A stretch of 52,563 nt of DNA from an uncultured Eubacteriales bacterium. GTDB lineage: Bacteria > Bacillota > Clostridia > Christensenellales > Aristaeellaceae. Location: the NCBI GenBank assembly GCA_902793605.1, contig CADBEB010000020.1, positions 1 through 52,563 of the forward strand, read 5' to 3'. Below the pieces are notes generated by a model. That model was given only the letters and a program-made list of their open reading frames with translations. It was not told the DNA's origin and did not search any database. Made by a program: the position numbers and the translations under genes. Below are positions 15,592 to 24,857 of this stretch, piece after piece; within the stretch, counting starts at the first letter, position 1; each line of letters opens with the position of its first letter.

Positions 15592-18237
15592 TTACTCTGT
15601 ACGAAGTGCGACGACGGGATCCTTACGGGCGGCGATGCCGCTGGGGATCAGGCCGGCGATCAGAGTCAGGAACATGGAGATCGCCACGAGGATCAGCCCG
15701 GCGAGCGGGGGAAGGGCGGCGATATCCGGGATGCCGGTCAGGCCACCGAGGATCAGGTTCGCGACGACGGTCAGGAGCAGGGTCACCAGGATGCCGATGA
15801 CGCCGGCGGAGAAGCCAACGATGAGCGTCTCGGCGTTAAAGACCCGGGATACATCCCGACGGGAGGCGCCGATAGCCCGCAGGATACCAATCTCCTTGGT
15901 GCGCTCCAGCACGCTGATGTAGGTGATGATCCCGATCATAATGGAGGAAACGACGAGGGAGATGCTGACAAAGGCAATGAGCACATAGCTGATGATATCC
16001 GTGATGGTGACCACGGAGGACATGAGCAGGCCCACATAATCCGTATAGGTGATCGCCTTGCCGGGTTCGGCATTTTTGTTATACTCCGCGATCAAATCAG
16101 TGATCCGCTGCTTGGCTTCAAAATTTTTCGGATAGATATAGATGGCGGCAGGACGGTCCGGATCGCTGACACCGAGGGTGGACAGGTTCTGCTCATAGGT
16201 GTTGCCGCTGATCATCATGGTGCCTTGCTGGACAAACTGCCGGAGAAGTTCCTTGGTCAGGAGCGGCTTATAGGAATCCGGGATCATGCCGGCGGGGATG
16301 AGGCCTTTCTCCTCCATGAGGGTGAGGAACTCCGGCACATCCATGTTGTCCAGGAGGTTCATGGCATCCATGGCTACGGAGCTGAAGACCTGGCCGGTAA
16401 AGATATCGATATCGGGATGTTCAAGCTGTTCCTTCACGATCTCGCTGTCGGCGACCTGCTTCAGGAGGTAATCCGTGAGTTCCCGGCGATAGCCGATCCC
16501 GCCGCCCATGGAGGTGACAACGGAGCCCTGGGCAGGACGGATGATCCCGACGACGCGGATCTCCATAGCCTTTGACAGGACTTCCTTCATGTACTCCGGA
16601 TCGTCGCCGCGGTTTTTCCAGAAGGTTTCCGACTTCACAAAACGGTCGGTGGGGAGAAGCAGGCGGAAAGTCAGGTTCATCAGTTCATCATAGGTGAACT
16701 CCATTTCCTTGCTCTCGATCGCTTCGCCCTTCATGAGGGTGGTAAAGGTGTCCCTCAGTTCGCCCTGATCCTTGAGGCCCAGGGTATAAAGCGTATAGTC
16801 GCTCAGCTCGTTCCGGCTGTTCAGGATGACGACCATCTCGTCCATCTTCTCCGGCATGCGGCCGGCGACGACGTCATACTGGCTGGCCAGAAGCTGCGGA
16901 TTGTCGAGCATGGGCTCGAAGACGTTCATCCGCCGCATGGCGGTGTCCATCATGGTCTGCTGGAGGCCTACCATGGACGCGCCGCTGTTCAGCATGTCCA
17001 TCATGCCGGTGGCTTCCATGGTGGTGGAGGGATTGACCTGGATGGTCTTATCCCCGTCAAGCCGGTACAGGTAAAGCGCGGTGTTATATTCATACTGGAT
17101 CCCGGAGACGAGGGCATCGACCCCGGAGGCCGGATCATCCAGCCACTTCTTGAACGGGGCAATATCGTTCTCCGTGATACTGGTCATCCAGGAGGACATC
17201 ATCTGGGTCATCCGGGTACCGGAATAGACCTTGCCGTCCTCATGGGTCCGCTCTTCATTATCAATGCCCATGAGGCCGGAGAGTGTATTCGTCATATCCA
17301 TGGTCCGCTCATCGATCTCGAGGGGATAGGAGGAGAGGGTATCCCGCTGAACCCGTTCGATATAACGGTTGACGCCGTTGGAAAGGCTCAGGATCAGGGC
17401 GATGCCGATGATGCCGATGGATCCCGCGAAGGCTGTGAGCAGCGTCCGGCCTTTTTTGGTCAGAAGATTGTTCAGGGAGAGGCTCATCGCGGTCCGCAGG
17501 GACATAAAGGATTTTTTCGCGTGCTCTGTTGAGGATTGTACCGCCTCTTCACTCTCTCCGCCGGCGGGCTTTGAATCGCTGACGATTTTCCCGTCGAAGA
17601 GGTTGATGATCCGGGTGGCGTAGGTGTTGGCCAGCTCCGGATTATGGGTGACCATGATGACGAGCTTGTCACGGCTGATCTCCCGGAGAATCTCCATGAT
17701 CTGGATGCTGGTCTCGCTGTCCAGCGCGCCTGTGGGCTCATCTGCCAGGACGATATCCGGATTGTTCACGAGGGCGCGGGCGATGGCCACCCGCTGCATC
17801 TGGCCGCCGGAGAGCTGGTTCGGCCGCTTCTTCAGCTGATCCTGCAGGCCGACACGGGTCAGGACCTCGACGGCCCGGCGGCGGCGCTCCTCACGGCTGA
17901 CCCCGGAGAGGGTGAGCGCCAGCTCGACATTTGCCAGGACGCTCTGGTGCGGGATCAGGTTATAGCTCTGGAAGACAAAACCGACAGAATGATTCCGGAA
18001 GGTATCCCAGTCATTTTCCGTAAAATCGCGGGTGGATTTGCCACGGATGATCAGATCACCCTCGGTATAGTGATCCAGCCCGCCGATGATATTCAGCAGG
18101 GTGGTCTTTCCGCAGCCGGAGGGGCCGAGGATGGCGGCAAACTCGCTTTCGCCGAATTCCAGGTCGATACCGCGGAGGGCTTCCACACGGGAGTCCCCGG
18201 CGGAGTAATGCTTTACGATCCCCTTTAATGTCAACAT
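15592..18237 (-). CDS. ABC transporter, fused ATPase and MacB/FtsX-type permease
   Basis: The 881-residue protein joins an N-terminal LolD/MacB-type ATPase to a MacB/FtsX permease. Walker A is GPSGCGKTT (38-46), Q-loop Gln90, signature LSGGQMQR (142-149), Walker B DIVLADE (161-167) and the H-loop in MVTHNPE. One membrane helix (about 262-285) is followed by a large extracytoplasmic domain and three C-terminal helices. This mechanotransmission class usually drives export or envelope remodelling rather than import; the substrate cannot be told. Single-chain fusions are common in Clostridia. It is divergent from mnmM. AGGAA precedes the start. Confidence 0.9.
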   Translation of the reverse strand: MLTLKGIVKHYSAGDSRVEALRGIDLEFGESEFAAILGPSGCGKTTLLNIIGGLDHYTEGDLIIRGKSTRDFTENDWDTFRNHSVGFVFQSYNLIPHQSVLANVELALTLSGVSREERRRRAVEVLTRVGLQDQLKKRPNQLSGGQMQRVAIARALVNNPDIVLADEPTGALDSETSIQIMEILREISRDKLVIMVTHNPELANTYATRIINLFDGKIVSDSKPAGGESEEAVQSSTEHAKKSFMSLRTAMSLSLNNLLTKKGRTLLTAFAGSIGIIGIALILSLSNGVNRYIERVQRDTLSSYPLEIDERTMDMTNTLSGLMGIDNEERTHEDGKVYSGTRMTQMMSSWMTSITENDIAPFKKWLDDPASGVDALVSGIQYEYNTALYLYRLDGDKTIQVNPSTTMEATGMMDMLNSGASMVGLQQTMMDTAMRRMNVFEPMLDNPQLLASQYDVVAGRMPEKMDEMVVILNSRNELSDYTLYTLGLKDQGELRDTFTTLMKGEAIESKEMEFTYDELMNLTFRLLLPTDRFVKSETFWKNRGDDPEYMKEVLSKAMEIRVVGIIRPAQGSVVTSMGGGIGYRRELTDYLLKQVADSEIVKEQLEHPDIDIFTGQVFSSVAMDAMNLLDNMDVPEFLTLMEEKGLIPAGMIPDSYKPLLTKELLRQFVQQGTMMISGNTYEQNLSTLGVSDPDRPAAIYIYPKNFEAKQRITDLIAEYNKNAEPGKAITYTDYVGLLMSSVVTITDIISYVLIAFVSISLVVSSIMIGIITYISVLERTKEIGILRAIGASRRDVSRVFNAETLIVGFSAGVIGILVTLLLTVVANLILGGLTGIPDIAALPPLAGLILVAISMFLTLIAGLIPSGIAARKDPVVALRTE

Positions 18238-18272
18238 CAGTCATCATTCCTGTCTGATAAAAGATTATTTGC

Positions 18273-18302
18273 ATTTTATCATGCGGAACAGGCAGCACAC
18301 AA
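18273..18302 (-). promoter_or_regulatory. Possible promoter of the ABC transporter gene
   Basis: On the minus strand TTGTGT (18302-18297) and TAAAAT (18278-18273) are separated by 18 bases, placing transcription about 30 bases before the start codon. Moderate match. Confidence 0.4.
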
Positions 18303-18409
18303 GGCCTGAAGCGTGTACTTCATCTGAAAACTGTGTGAAGACGACCGTGCTGGAGGTTTTAGCGGGTGCAATAACGAAATATACTGTATCAGGAAAGAGG
18401 CAGAATGAC

Positions 18410-18982
18410 ATGAGCTATGAACTGAGATCCGCGCGGTACCTGGCGCGGGAGGTGCTGGAGCGGGCTGTCCGGCCGGAGGGCACGGTCGTTGACGCCACGA
18501 TGGGGAACGGGCACGACACCCTGATGCTGTGCGAGGCAGTCGGGCCTGCAGGCCGGGTCTATGCGTTCGATATCCAGCAGGACGCGGTAAAGGAAACGGA
18601 GAAACTGCTGAAAAGCCAGGGCGTTTATGAGCGTGCAACACTGATCAACGCAGGGCACGAACATATGAAGGACTATGTGAAGGGACCGGTGAACGCTGTC
18701 GTCTTTAATCTCGGCTGGCTCCCCGGCGGCGACCATACCATCACCACCCGCTGGGAGACGACTTCCCGAGCGGTGCAGGCGGCACTGGACCTGCTCGGAA
18801 CCGGAGGAGTGCTGGTGATCTGCGCTTATCCGGGACACGAGGAAGGAGACCGGGAACGACAGGAACTGGCCGGTTTCCTGTCTGCCCTTGACAACCGGGT
18901 ATACAACGTGCTGCGGCAGCAGTTCCTGAACGCAAACGCCGGGGCACCGGAGTGTTTTGTGGTACAGAAGACAGGAAAGTGA
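18410..18982 (+). CDS. mnmM: tRNA mnm5(s2)U methyltransferase MnmM (YtqB family)
   Basis: The 190-residue SAM-dependent methyltransferase has the glycine-rich motif VVDATMGNGHDT (26-37), an acidic second motif (YAFDIQ) and the family block FNLGWLPGGDH (99-109). The family was long called putative rRNA methylase YtqB; B. subtilis YtqB has been shown to methylate the wobble uridine nm5(s2)U in tRNA. The start at MSYELRSARYL follows AGGAAAGAGG; upstream in-frame codons do not look coding. It is followed nine bases later by a DUF2804 gene, an apparent two-gene unit. Confidence 0.85.
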   Translation: MSYELRSARYLAREVLERAVRPEGTVVDATMGNGHDTLMLCEAVGPAGRVYAFDIQQDAVKETEKLLKSQGVYERATLINAGHEHMKDYVKGPVNAVVFNLGWLPGGDHTITTRWETTSRAVQAALDLLGTGGVLVICAYPGHEEGDRERQELAGFLSALDNRVYNVLRQQFLNANAGAPECFVVQKTGK

Positions 18983-18991
18983 GGAAAACAG

Positions 18992-20023
18992 ATGCAGAAT
19001 CGGATCAATACGCCGGGACCGCTGCACGACAAGCAGGGACGGCTGATCGAAACCGGATACGCGACGGAACTGATCAAAACCTACGACCGGAGCAAGGTCA
19101 AGGCAAATCGCCTGCGGATCAAGGAATGGGATTATTACGCGGTCTGCACAGACCGCTTCGCGCTGGCCCTGACGATCGACCATAACGGTTATATGACGAT
19201 GGACAGCGTTTCCCTGCTGGATTTTGAGAAGAACAGCCAGATCACCAAGTCGGTGATCGGCCTGCCGTTTCTGAAGAAACGGGATCTGCCGGCAACCAGT
19301 AAGCAAGGGGATATTCAGGCATCCGGGAAGGGCTATACCCTGTATTTCAAAAACGACGGCGAAAGCAGGCATCTTGCCGGATTCATGAAAGAGTTCAGGA
19401 AAAAAGAACCAATTTCCTTTGACCTGCACCTGACGGACGCGCCGAAGGAGAGCATGGTCATCGTGACCCCGTTCAGGGATCATCCGGAAGCGTTCTACTA
19501 CAACCAGAAGATCAACTGTATGCGGGTAGAAGGAAGCATCCGGCTCGGAAGCGAGGAATACACCTGCGACCCGGCGGATACCTTTGCCGTACTGGACTGG
19601 GGACGGGGCGTCTGGACCTACGACAATACCTGGTACTGGGGTTCCGCGTCCGGGCTCGCAGACGGCGTGCCGTTCGGGTTCAATATCGGCTATGGGTTCG
19701 GTGATACGTCCGCGGCCAGCGAGAATGTGCTGTTCTACGACGGAAAGATCCATAAGCTGAGCCAGGTCCGCTTTGAGATCCCTATAAAGGACGGGAAAGA
19801 AGACTATCTGGCGCCCTGGCGGTTCACCAGCGACGATGGGCGGTTTGAGATGACGTTTGAGCCGGTCATGGACCGGAGCGCCCTGACGAACCTGGGGGTG
19901 ATCTGCTCGGACCAGCACCAGGTGTTCGGGCGGTTCAGCGGGACGGCTGTTCTGGACGACGGGAAAGAGGTTCATATTGAGAAACTGATGGGGTTTGCAG
20001 AAAAAGTCAGGAATAAATGGTAA
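18992..20023 (+). CDS. DUF2804 family protein
   Basis: The 343-residue protein has the hallmarks of DUF2804: an N-terminal TPGPLHDKQGRLIETGYA block, then a beta-rich lipocalin-like body with DWGRGVWTYDNTWYWGSASG (203-222) and GFNIGYGFGD. There is no signal peptide. Biochemical function is unknown to me. It lies nine bases downstream of mnmM with GTGAGGAAAAC as ribosome site, and a hairpin follows its stop. Confidence 0.85.
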   Translation: MQNRINTPGPLHDKQGRLIETGYATELIKTYDRSKVKANRLRIKEWDYYAVCTDRFALALTIDHNGYMTMDSVSLLDFEKNSQITKSVIGLPFLKKRDLPATSKQGDIQASGKGYTLYFKNDGESRHLAGFMKEFRKKEPISFDLHLTDAPKESMVIVTPFRDHPEAFYYNQKINCMRVEGSIRLGSEEYTCDPADTFAVLDWGRGVWTYDNTWYWGSASGLADGVPFGFNIGYGFGDTSAASENVLFYDGKIHKLSQVRFEIPIKDGKEDYLAPWRFTSDDGRFEMTFEPVMDRSALTNLGVICSDQHQVFGRFSGTAVLDDGKEVHIEKLMGFAEKVRNKW

Positions 20024-20058
20024 TTTCAAGTTTATTTTAAGGTTTCTGATTATCATAG

Positions 20059-20087
20059 GGGTCAGCCGGAAGGGAACCGGCTGACCC
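20059..20087 (+). terminator. Hairpin after DUF2804 gene
   Basis: The 11-bp stem GGGTCAGCCGG/CCGGCTGACCC has a seven-base loop. The T-run is weak (TGAATTATTG), so termination may be partial. Confidence 0.6.
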
Positions 20088-20116
20088 TGAATTATTGACG
20101 AAAGAAGGAAGAAACC

Positions 20117-21559
20117 ATGTTCAGAAAGATCACTGCGATCCTGTTAACCATAGCGATGCTGTTCAGCATCAGCCTGTGCGCCTGCGCGGAGGAGAACGGA
20201 CAGCCTCCGGAACCTCCGTCGGGAGACATGGCACCGCCGGACGGCGGGAACGGACAGCCGCCGGAGAAGCCGGACGGCAATCCTCCGGAAGGCGCCCCCG
20301 GCGGCGGGGGATTCGGCGGAGGAACCCCTCCCGGAGGCGCCACGTCAGATTTTACCTATACCGCAGCGACGGAGATCACCGAGACGGCGGAGCAGGCGGA
20401 GCAGACCTATCAGTCCGAAACCGCGGATGAGAGTGCGCTGATCATCAATACAGGCGATGTCGTCACGATCAGCAACCCGACCGTAATCAAGACCGGCGAC
20501 TCCAACGGCGGAGACAACTGCAACTTCTACGGGCTGAACGCGGGCGTCCTGGCCATGGGCGGAACGACGACAAACATCACGGGCGGCATCATTGAGACCT
20601 CAGCCTCCGGCGCGAACGGCGTCTTCTCTTACGGCGGCAACGGCGGACGGAACGGCGCGGAAGGCGACGGGACGACCGTGAACATCTCTGACACGATCAT
20701 CACCACGACCGGCGACGGATCCGGCGGTATCATGACCACGGGCGGCGGAACCACCAACGCCGCCAACCTGACCATCACGACTTCCGGCAGGAGCTCCGCG
20801 GCGATCCGGACAGACCGCGGAGGCGGCCTGGTGACCGTAGACGGCGGGACCTATACGACTAACGGCCTGGGTTCCCCGACGATCTATTCCACGGCAGATA
20901 TCACGGTGAAGAACGCGACGCTGGTGTCCAATCTGTCGGAAGGCGTGTGCATCGAGGGCAAGAACACCATCACCCTGGAGAATTGCAACATGACCGCCAA
21001 CAACACCCAGTGCAACGGAAACGCCACCTTCCATGATACGATCATGATCTACCAGTCCATGAGCGGCGACGCGGACAGCGGCACCTCCTCCTTCACGATG
21101 ACGGGAGGCAGCCTGACCAGCCAGAGCGGACACATGTTCCATGTGACCAACACGCATGCAGTGATCAACCTGAGCGGAGTGCAGCTGATCAACGAAGGAA
21201 GCGACATCCTGCTGTCCGTATGCGACGACGGATGGAACGGGGCGTCCAATATCGCGGAAGTGAATGCGGACGGTCAGGAAATGGAAGGCGCGATCCTCGT
21301 AGGCGACAATTCTTCGCTGAACCTGACCCTGACGAACGGATCAACTTTTACGGGATACTTCAGCGGTGAGATTGAAAACGCGAAGGGCGAGACGGTATCG
21401 ACAGAAATCGGTACGGTGAACGTAAACCTGGATGAGACCAGCACCTGGACCCTGACCGCGGACAGCTACATCACGAACTTCGAGGGCAATGCCGCCAGCG
21501 TAACAGGAAACGGCTATACGCTGTATGTCAACGGCGTTGCGCTTGAGGGAATCAACTAA
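20117..21559 (+). CDS. Secreted beta-helix surface protein with Pro/Gly-rich stalk
   Basis: The 480-residue protein has a signal peptide (1-24, cut after CACA). A Pro/Gly/Glu-rich segment (25-78) repeats PP-E-x-P-x-G units. A long run of short beta-strand repeats rich in Thr, Asn and Gly follows (for example TTVNISDTIITTTGDGSGG), typical of a right-handed parallel beta-helix as in adhesins or polysaccharide-active proteins. No catalytic residues, LPXTG or membrane anchor are visible. Cys21 or Cys23 might be lipidated. It could be an adhesin or glycan-binding protein; function not established. Confidence 0.75.
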   Translation: MFRKITAILLTIAMLFSISLCACAEENGQPPEPPSGDMAPPDGGNGQPPEKPDGNPPEGAPGGGGFGGGTPPGGATSDFTYTAATEITETAEQAEQTYQSETADESALIINTGDVVTISNPTVIKTGDSNGGDNCNFYGLNAGVLAMGGTTTNITGGIIETSASGANGVFSYGGNGGRNGAEGDGTTVNISDTIITTTGDGSGGIMTTGGGTTNAANLTITTSGRSSAAIRTDRGGGLVTVDGGTYTTNGLGSPTIYSTADITVKNATLVSNLSEGVCIEGKNTITLENCNMTANNTQCNGNATFHDTIMIYQSMSGDADSGTSSFTMTGGSLTSQSGHMFHVTNTHAVINLSGVQLINEGSDILLSVCDDGWNGASNIAEVNADGQEMEGAILVGDNSSLNLTLTNGSTFTGYFSGEIENAKGETVSTEIGTVNVNLDETSTWTLTADSYITNFEGNAASVTGNGYTLYVNGVALEGIN

Positions 21560-21564
21560 AGAAA

Positions 21565-21608
21565 GGGGGGGACTTTCCGATCGCCCCCTTTTTCCCCCTT
21601 CGGCAAAA
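21565..21608 (+). repeat. Family A repeat, copy 3
   Basis: GGGGGGGACTTTCCGATCGC, C-run, then CCCCCTTCGGCAAAA. It begins six bases after the stop of the beta-helix gene. Confidence 0.75.
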
Positions 21609-21658
21609 CCGGTTTTGTTGTATAATATAAGAAATATAATTCAGGAGGGGATATCAGG

Positions 21659-22126
21659 ATGCCAGAGAAGACGACAACGGTACAGATCATCATGCCCCAG
21701 CACTGCAACGGCTACAAGAAGCAGAGACTGTTCGGCGGACAGATGATGGCATGGATCGACGTGATCGGAGGGGTGGCAGCCCGACGGTATACGGGGAAAG
21801 CCGTGACAACTGTCAGCATTGACAACCTGACGTTTTTAAAGCCTGCCTACCTGAATGACACGGTGGTGCAGGAGGCCATGGTGACCTGGACGGGGCACAC
21901 CTCGCTGGAGGTTCGGGTGGACAGCATGGTGGAACGGCTGGACGGAAGCCGGGAGCTGATCAACCGCGCGTATGTGGTGTTTGTCGCGCTGGATGAAAAC
22001 GACAAGCCGACAGCGGTTCCGCCGTTTGTGCCGGAGACCGAGGAGGAGAAGCGGATCTTCCAGGACGCGGAAATCCGGAAGCATATCCGGCTGAGCCTCG
22101 GGAATGAGGCAAAAGGGGGGAAATAG
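21659..22126 (+). CDS. Acyl-CoA thioesterase, hotdog fold
   Basis: The 155-residue protein fits the YciA/BACH-like acyl-CoA hydrolase family: LFGGQMMAWIDVIGGVAARR carries the N/D-type active-site helix, followed by VSIDNLTFLKPAYLNDTV and a central beta-strand pair. It hydrolyses acyl-CoA to acid and CoA in the cytoplasm, and the chain length cannot be told. GGAGGGG lies upstream of the start and two TATAAT boxes (21621, 21635) lie in the short leader, though without clear -35 boxes. A family A repeat touches the stop. Confidence 0.88.
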   Translation: MPEKTTTVQIIMPQHCNGYKKQRLFGGQMMAWIDVIGGVAARRYTGKAVTTVSIDNLTFLKPAYLNDTVVQEAMVTWTGHTSLEVRVDSMVERLDGSRELINRAYVVFVALDENDKPTAVPPFVPETEEEKRIFQDAEIRKHIRLSLGNEAKGGK

Positions 22127-22156
22127 GGGGCTTTCCGGTTGCCCCCTAACCCACTT
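22126..22156 (+). repeat. Family A repeat, copy 4
   Basis: GGGGGCTTTCCGGTTGCCCC followed by CTAACCCACTTTG. The 3' CCCCTTCGGC part is decayed. Confidence 0.65.
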
Positions 22157-22208
22157 TGATTCGTGTGTCTTGTTTGAATTACAGGTAAAAGCGTTGTGTT
22201 TGCATTGT

Positions 22209-22237
22209 TTGTGTATTTTTGCGATGGATTGTATACA
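22209..22237 (+). promoter_or_regulatory. Probable promoter of the symporter gene
   Basis: TTGTGT (22209-22214) and TATACA (22232-22237) have a 17-base spacer. Transcription would begin near 22244, just before the structured leader. Confidence 0.45.
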
Positions 22238-22243
22238 GAACGA

Positions 22244-22340
22244 TTGACAGCGGAAAGCCCGTTAAGGTAAACTTTGCCGGAGGGCAAAGGCGTCTTCGAG
22301 TGAAATGCTCGGAGACGTTTTTCGGTAAACGAGAAATCAC
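22244..22340 (+). ncRNA. Riboswitch-like attenuator leader of the Na+/amino-acid symporter gene
   Basis: Two hairpins lie between twin GGTAAAC motifs (22266-22272 and 22324-22330). The first is CTTTGCC/GGCAAAG with a GGAG loop (22272-22289). The second is a ten-base stem CGTCTTCGAG/CTCGGAGACG (22291-22317) followed by TTTTT, which looks like an intrinsic terminator. The arrangement is that of a ligand-controlled attenuator. The GCCGGAGGGCAAAG core resembles part of the glycine riboswitch, and a Na+-sensing (DUF1646-type) class would also fit the gene; I cannot decide. Confidence 0.55.
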
Positions 22341-22361
22341 AGTGAGAGGCGGGGGAAGCAA

Positions 22362-23870
22362 ATGGATGGCTTTCTGAACGGTGTAACAAATGTAAACAAC
22401 GCCGTGAACGGTGTGGTGTGGGGAGTTCCCGCACTGGCGTTGCTTGCATTCGTCGGCATCCTGATGACCGTACTGACCAAGGTTTTCCAGGTGACCCATT
22501 TCGGGCACTGGATGAAGAAGACGATCGGTGCGGTGTTCAAGGACAAGCACGTGACCACGCACACTGCCGACAAGAGCATCTCCCAGTTCCAGAGCCTGTG
22601 TACCGCGCTGGCGGCCACTGTCGGAACGGGTAACATCGTCGGCGTATCCGGCGCCATCCTCATGGGCGGCCCCGGCGCTGTGTTCTGGATGTGGGTCATG
22701 GCCTTCCTGGGCATGATGACCAACTATTCCGAGAACGTGCTGGGCATCTACTACCGGCGGAAGAACTCCAAGGGTGAGTGGTCCGGCGGCGCGATGTACT
22801 ATCTGCGAGATGGCCTGGGGGCCAAGAAGGGCTGCAAGACGATCGGCAAGGTGCTGGCGGGACTGTTTGCCTTCTTCTGCCTGGTGGCTTCCTTCGGCAT
22901 CGGCAACATGACGCAGGTGAACGCCATCTCCGGCAATATGCTGAACGTGTTCGGCATCCCGACGTGGGTGACCGGCGCCGTGATCATGATCCTCGTCGGC
23001 CTGGTGGTCGTCGGCGGACTGAAGCGGATCGCAGCCGTGACGGAGAAGATCGTTCCGTTCATGGTCATTCTGTATATGATCGGTACGATCACGATCTTCA
23101 TCCTGCATATCGATCAGTTTGTTCCTGTTTTCAAGGCGATCTTCAAAGGCGCATTCGGCATGCAGGCCGCGACCGGCGGCGTGGTCGGCTACGGCATCAA
23201 GCTGGCGATCGAGTGGGGCATGAAGCGCGGCGTCTTCTCCAACGAAGCCGGCCTCGGTTCTTCCGTTATGGTCCATTCCAACTCCAACGTCAAGGAACCC
23301 GTGAAGCAGGGAATGTGGGGCATCTTCGAAGTGTTTGCCGACACGATCGTGGTCTGCACACTGACGGCCTTTGCGATCCTGTCCTCCGGACTGATCAACC
23401 TGCAAACCGGTACGCTGGCCGAAGCGTTCAGCGGCCTGACCAAGAACGACCTGGTCGCTACCGTATTCGAGCAGAAATTCGGCACCGTCGGATCAGGCTT
23501 TATCGCTGTTTCGATCATGCTGTTCGCGTTCTCCACGGTGCTCGGCTGGAGCCACTACGGCACCAAGGCCTGCGAATACCTGCTGGGAGAGAAGCGGACG
23601 GTTCCGTATCGGGTGCTCTTCGTGCTGCTGGTGTTTGGCGGCGCGGTCATGGGAGACAACCTGGCCTGGGATCTGGCGGACACCTTCAACGGACTGATGA
23701 TGATCCCGAACCTGATCGGCGTGATCGTGCTTTCGGGCACTGTCGCGAAGATCACGAAGAATTATGTCGACCGTCATCTCCGGGGAATCAACGAGCCGCC
23801 GATGTACTCGGCCTTCCCGGATGTTGAGGCGGAGCAGGAAGCCGCGCCGGATACGGAAGGCGATGACTGA
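22362..23870 (+). CDS. AGCS family sodium:alanine/glycine symporter
   Basis: The 502-residue membrane protein (about 11 helices) has AGCS blocks: LCTALAATVGTGNIVGVSGAI (residues 85-105) around the Na+ site, GGPGAVFWMWVMAFLGM, and EWGMKRGVFSNEAGLGS with the substrate-binding region. It imports alanine or glycine with Na+. Length is normal. The ribosome site is GAGAGGCGGGGG. The structured leader with a terminator-like hairpin suggests control by an amino acid or ion. A family A repeat and a strong terminator follow. Confidence 0.93.
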   Translation: MDGFLNGVTNVNNAVNGVVWGVPALALLAFVGILMTVLTKVFQVTHFGHWMKKTIGAVFKDKHVTTHTADKSISQFQSLCTALAATVGTGNIVGVSGAILMGGPGAVFWMWVMAFLGMMTNYSENVLGIYYRRKNSKGEWSGGAMYYLRDGLGAKKGCKTIGKVLAGLFAFFCLVASFGIGNMTQVNAISGNMLNVFGIPTWVTGAVIMILVGLVVVGGLKRIAAVTEKIVPFMVILYMIGTITIFILHIDQFVPVFKAIFKGAFGMQAATGGVVGYGIKLAIEWGMKRGVFSNEAGLGSSVMVHSNSNVKEPVKQGMWGIFEVFADTIVVCTLTAFAILSSGLINLQTGTLAEAFSGLTKNDLVATVFEQKFGTVGSGFIAVSIMLFAFSTVLGWSHYGTKACEYLLGEKRTVPYRVLFVLLVFGGAVMGDNLAWDLADTFNGLMMIPNLIGVIVLSGTVAKITKNYVDRHLRGINEPPMYSAFPDVEAEQEAAPDTEGDD

Positions 23871-23876
23871 TGGATA

Positions 23877-23919
23877 GGGGACTTTCCAATCGCCTCCTTA
23901 AACCCCTCAGGCTCAAAAA
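23877..23919 (+). repeat. Family A repeat, divergent copy 5
   Basis: GGGGACTTTCCAATCGCCTCC then AAACCCCTCAGGCTCAAAAAG. It starts seven bases after the symporter stop codon. Confidence 0.6.
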
Positions 23920-23943
23920 GAAAATGAAGCCAGACATATATGA

Positions 23944-23977
23944 CGGAGTTCCTCGTATAAGGAACTTCGTTTTTTTT
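23944..23977 (+). terminator. Terminator after symporter gene
   Basis: The ten-base stem CGGAGTTCCT/AGGAACTTCG has a six-base loop and is followed by eight T bases, a very good intrinsic terminator. Confidence 0.88.
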
Positions 23978-24011
23978 GCAGGCTTGCATATTCCCGGGTG
24001 AAGTGATAAGA

Positions 24012-24040
24012 TATAATTGTATTGAAATGTATCAATACAA
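24012..24040 (+). promoter_or_regulatory. -10 box and palindromic operator before the GntR gene
   Basis: TATAAT at 24012-24017 runs into the inverted repeat TTGTATTG-8-CAATACAA (24017-24040), with perfect eight-base arms over the expected transcription start. GntR/HutC dimers bind such sites, so autorepression is likely. No good -35 is visible; TTGCAT at 23984 is too far away for a normal spacer. Confidence 0.6.
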
Positions 24041-24056
24041 CGAAAGGATGACCGGG

Positions 24057-24767
24057 ATGAAGAAACTGCAGTCGGAAAGCGCCAGCCCGCTGTACCATCA
24101 GCTGATGCAGCGGATCCGGGTGGATATCGAGAAGGGGAAATACCCCGTCGGCAGCAAAATTCCGCCGGAACATGAGCTGGAACAGACCTACCAGCTGAGC
24201 CGGGTCACGGTTCGCCGGGCACTGGCAGAGCTGACGGAGATCGGGCTGCTGGAAAGAAAACAGGGCAAAGGAACGTTTGTATCAGTGCCCCGGATCCAGC
24301 AGGACCTGAAGAGTCTCCACAGCTTCCACGATGCCTGCAAGCAGAACGGAAGGGCGCCTTCGACGGATGTGATCCATATCGTCGAGACGACTGCAGACGC
24401 GCAGGACGCGCAGGACCTGAACCTGAAACCGGGAAGCCGGGTAGTAGAAACGCTGCGGCTGCGCAGGGCAGACGGGGAACCTGTGGTCCTGGAGCGGAAC
24501 CGGTTTTCCATGGCGTTCGCCTATCTGGAAGATGAGGACCTGAAGGGAAGCCTGTACGCGGTCCTACGGGAATACGGCGCGGAGCCGACGCAGGCCGTGC
24601 ACGATATCTCCCTGTGCTACGCTACGGCAGAGCAGGCCGGATACCTGGGGATCAAAGAGGGAACTCCGCTGCTGAAACTGCACGAACTGATCTTCGACCA
24701 GCGAGGAAGACCGCTGCACAACAGCCTGCAACTGATCCGCGGAGATCAGTTTGTGTTCAGAATTTAG
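24057..24767 (+). CDS. GntR family (HutC-type) transcription regulator
   Basis: The 236-residue protein has an N-terminal winged helix (PLYHQLMQRIRVDIEKGKYP, VGSKIPPEHELEQTYQLSRVTVRRAL split) and a C-terminal UTRA ligand domain ending GRPLHNSLQLIRGDQFVFRI. UTRA regulators sense sugars, amino-sugar phosphates or other small metabolites. The start at 24057 has AAAGGA eight bases upstream; the in-frame ATG at 24048 is too close to it. A perfect palindrome at the promoter suggests it represses itself. Its target pathway is not clear from the neighbours. Confidence 0.9.
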   Translation: MKKLQSESASPLYHQLMQRIRVDIEKGKYPVGSKIPPEHELEQTYQLSRVTVRRALAELTEIGLLERKQGKGTFVSVPRIQQDLKSLHSFHDACKQNGRAPSTDVIHIVETTADAQDAQDLNLKPGSRVVETLRLRRADGEPVVLERNRFSMAFAYLEDEDLKGSLYAVLREYGAEPTQAVHDISLCYATAEQAGYLGIKEGTPLLKLHELIFDQRGRPLHNSLQLIRGDQFVFRI

Positions 24768-24771
24768 GGCC

Positions 24772-24811
24772 AGAGGACTTTCCGAACGCTCTCCGGATTC
24801 CTTCGGCTCCA
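24772..24811 (+). repeat. Family A repeat, divergent copy 6
   Basis: AGAGGACTTTCCGAACGCTCT then CCGGATTCCTTCGGCTCC. It starts about five bases after the GntR stop. The stem has changed in both arms (AGAG with CTCT), which keeps base pairing. Confidence 0.55.
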
Positions 24812-24857
24812 TGAGGCAAAAAAGAATGAGTAGATTAAAATGGATGCGGAGGTAAAC

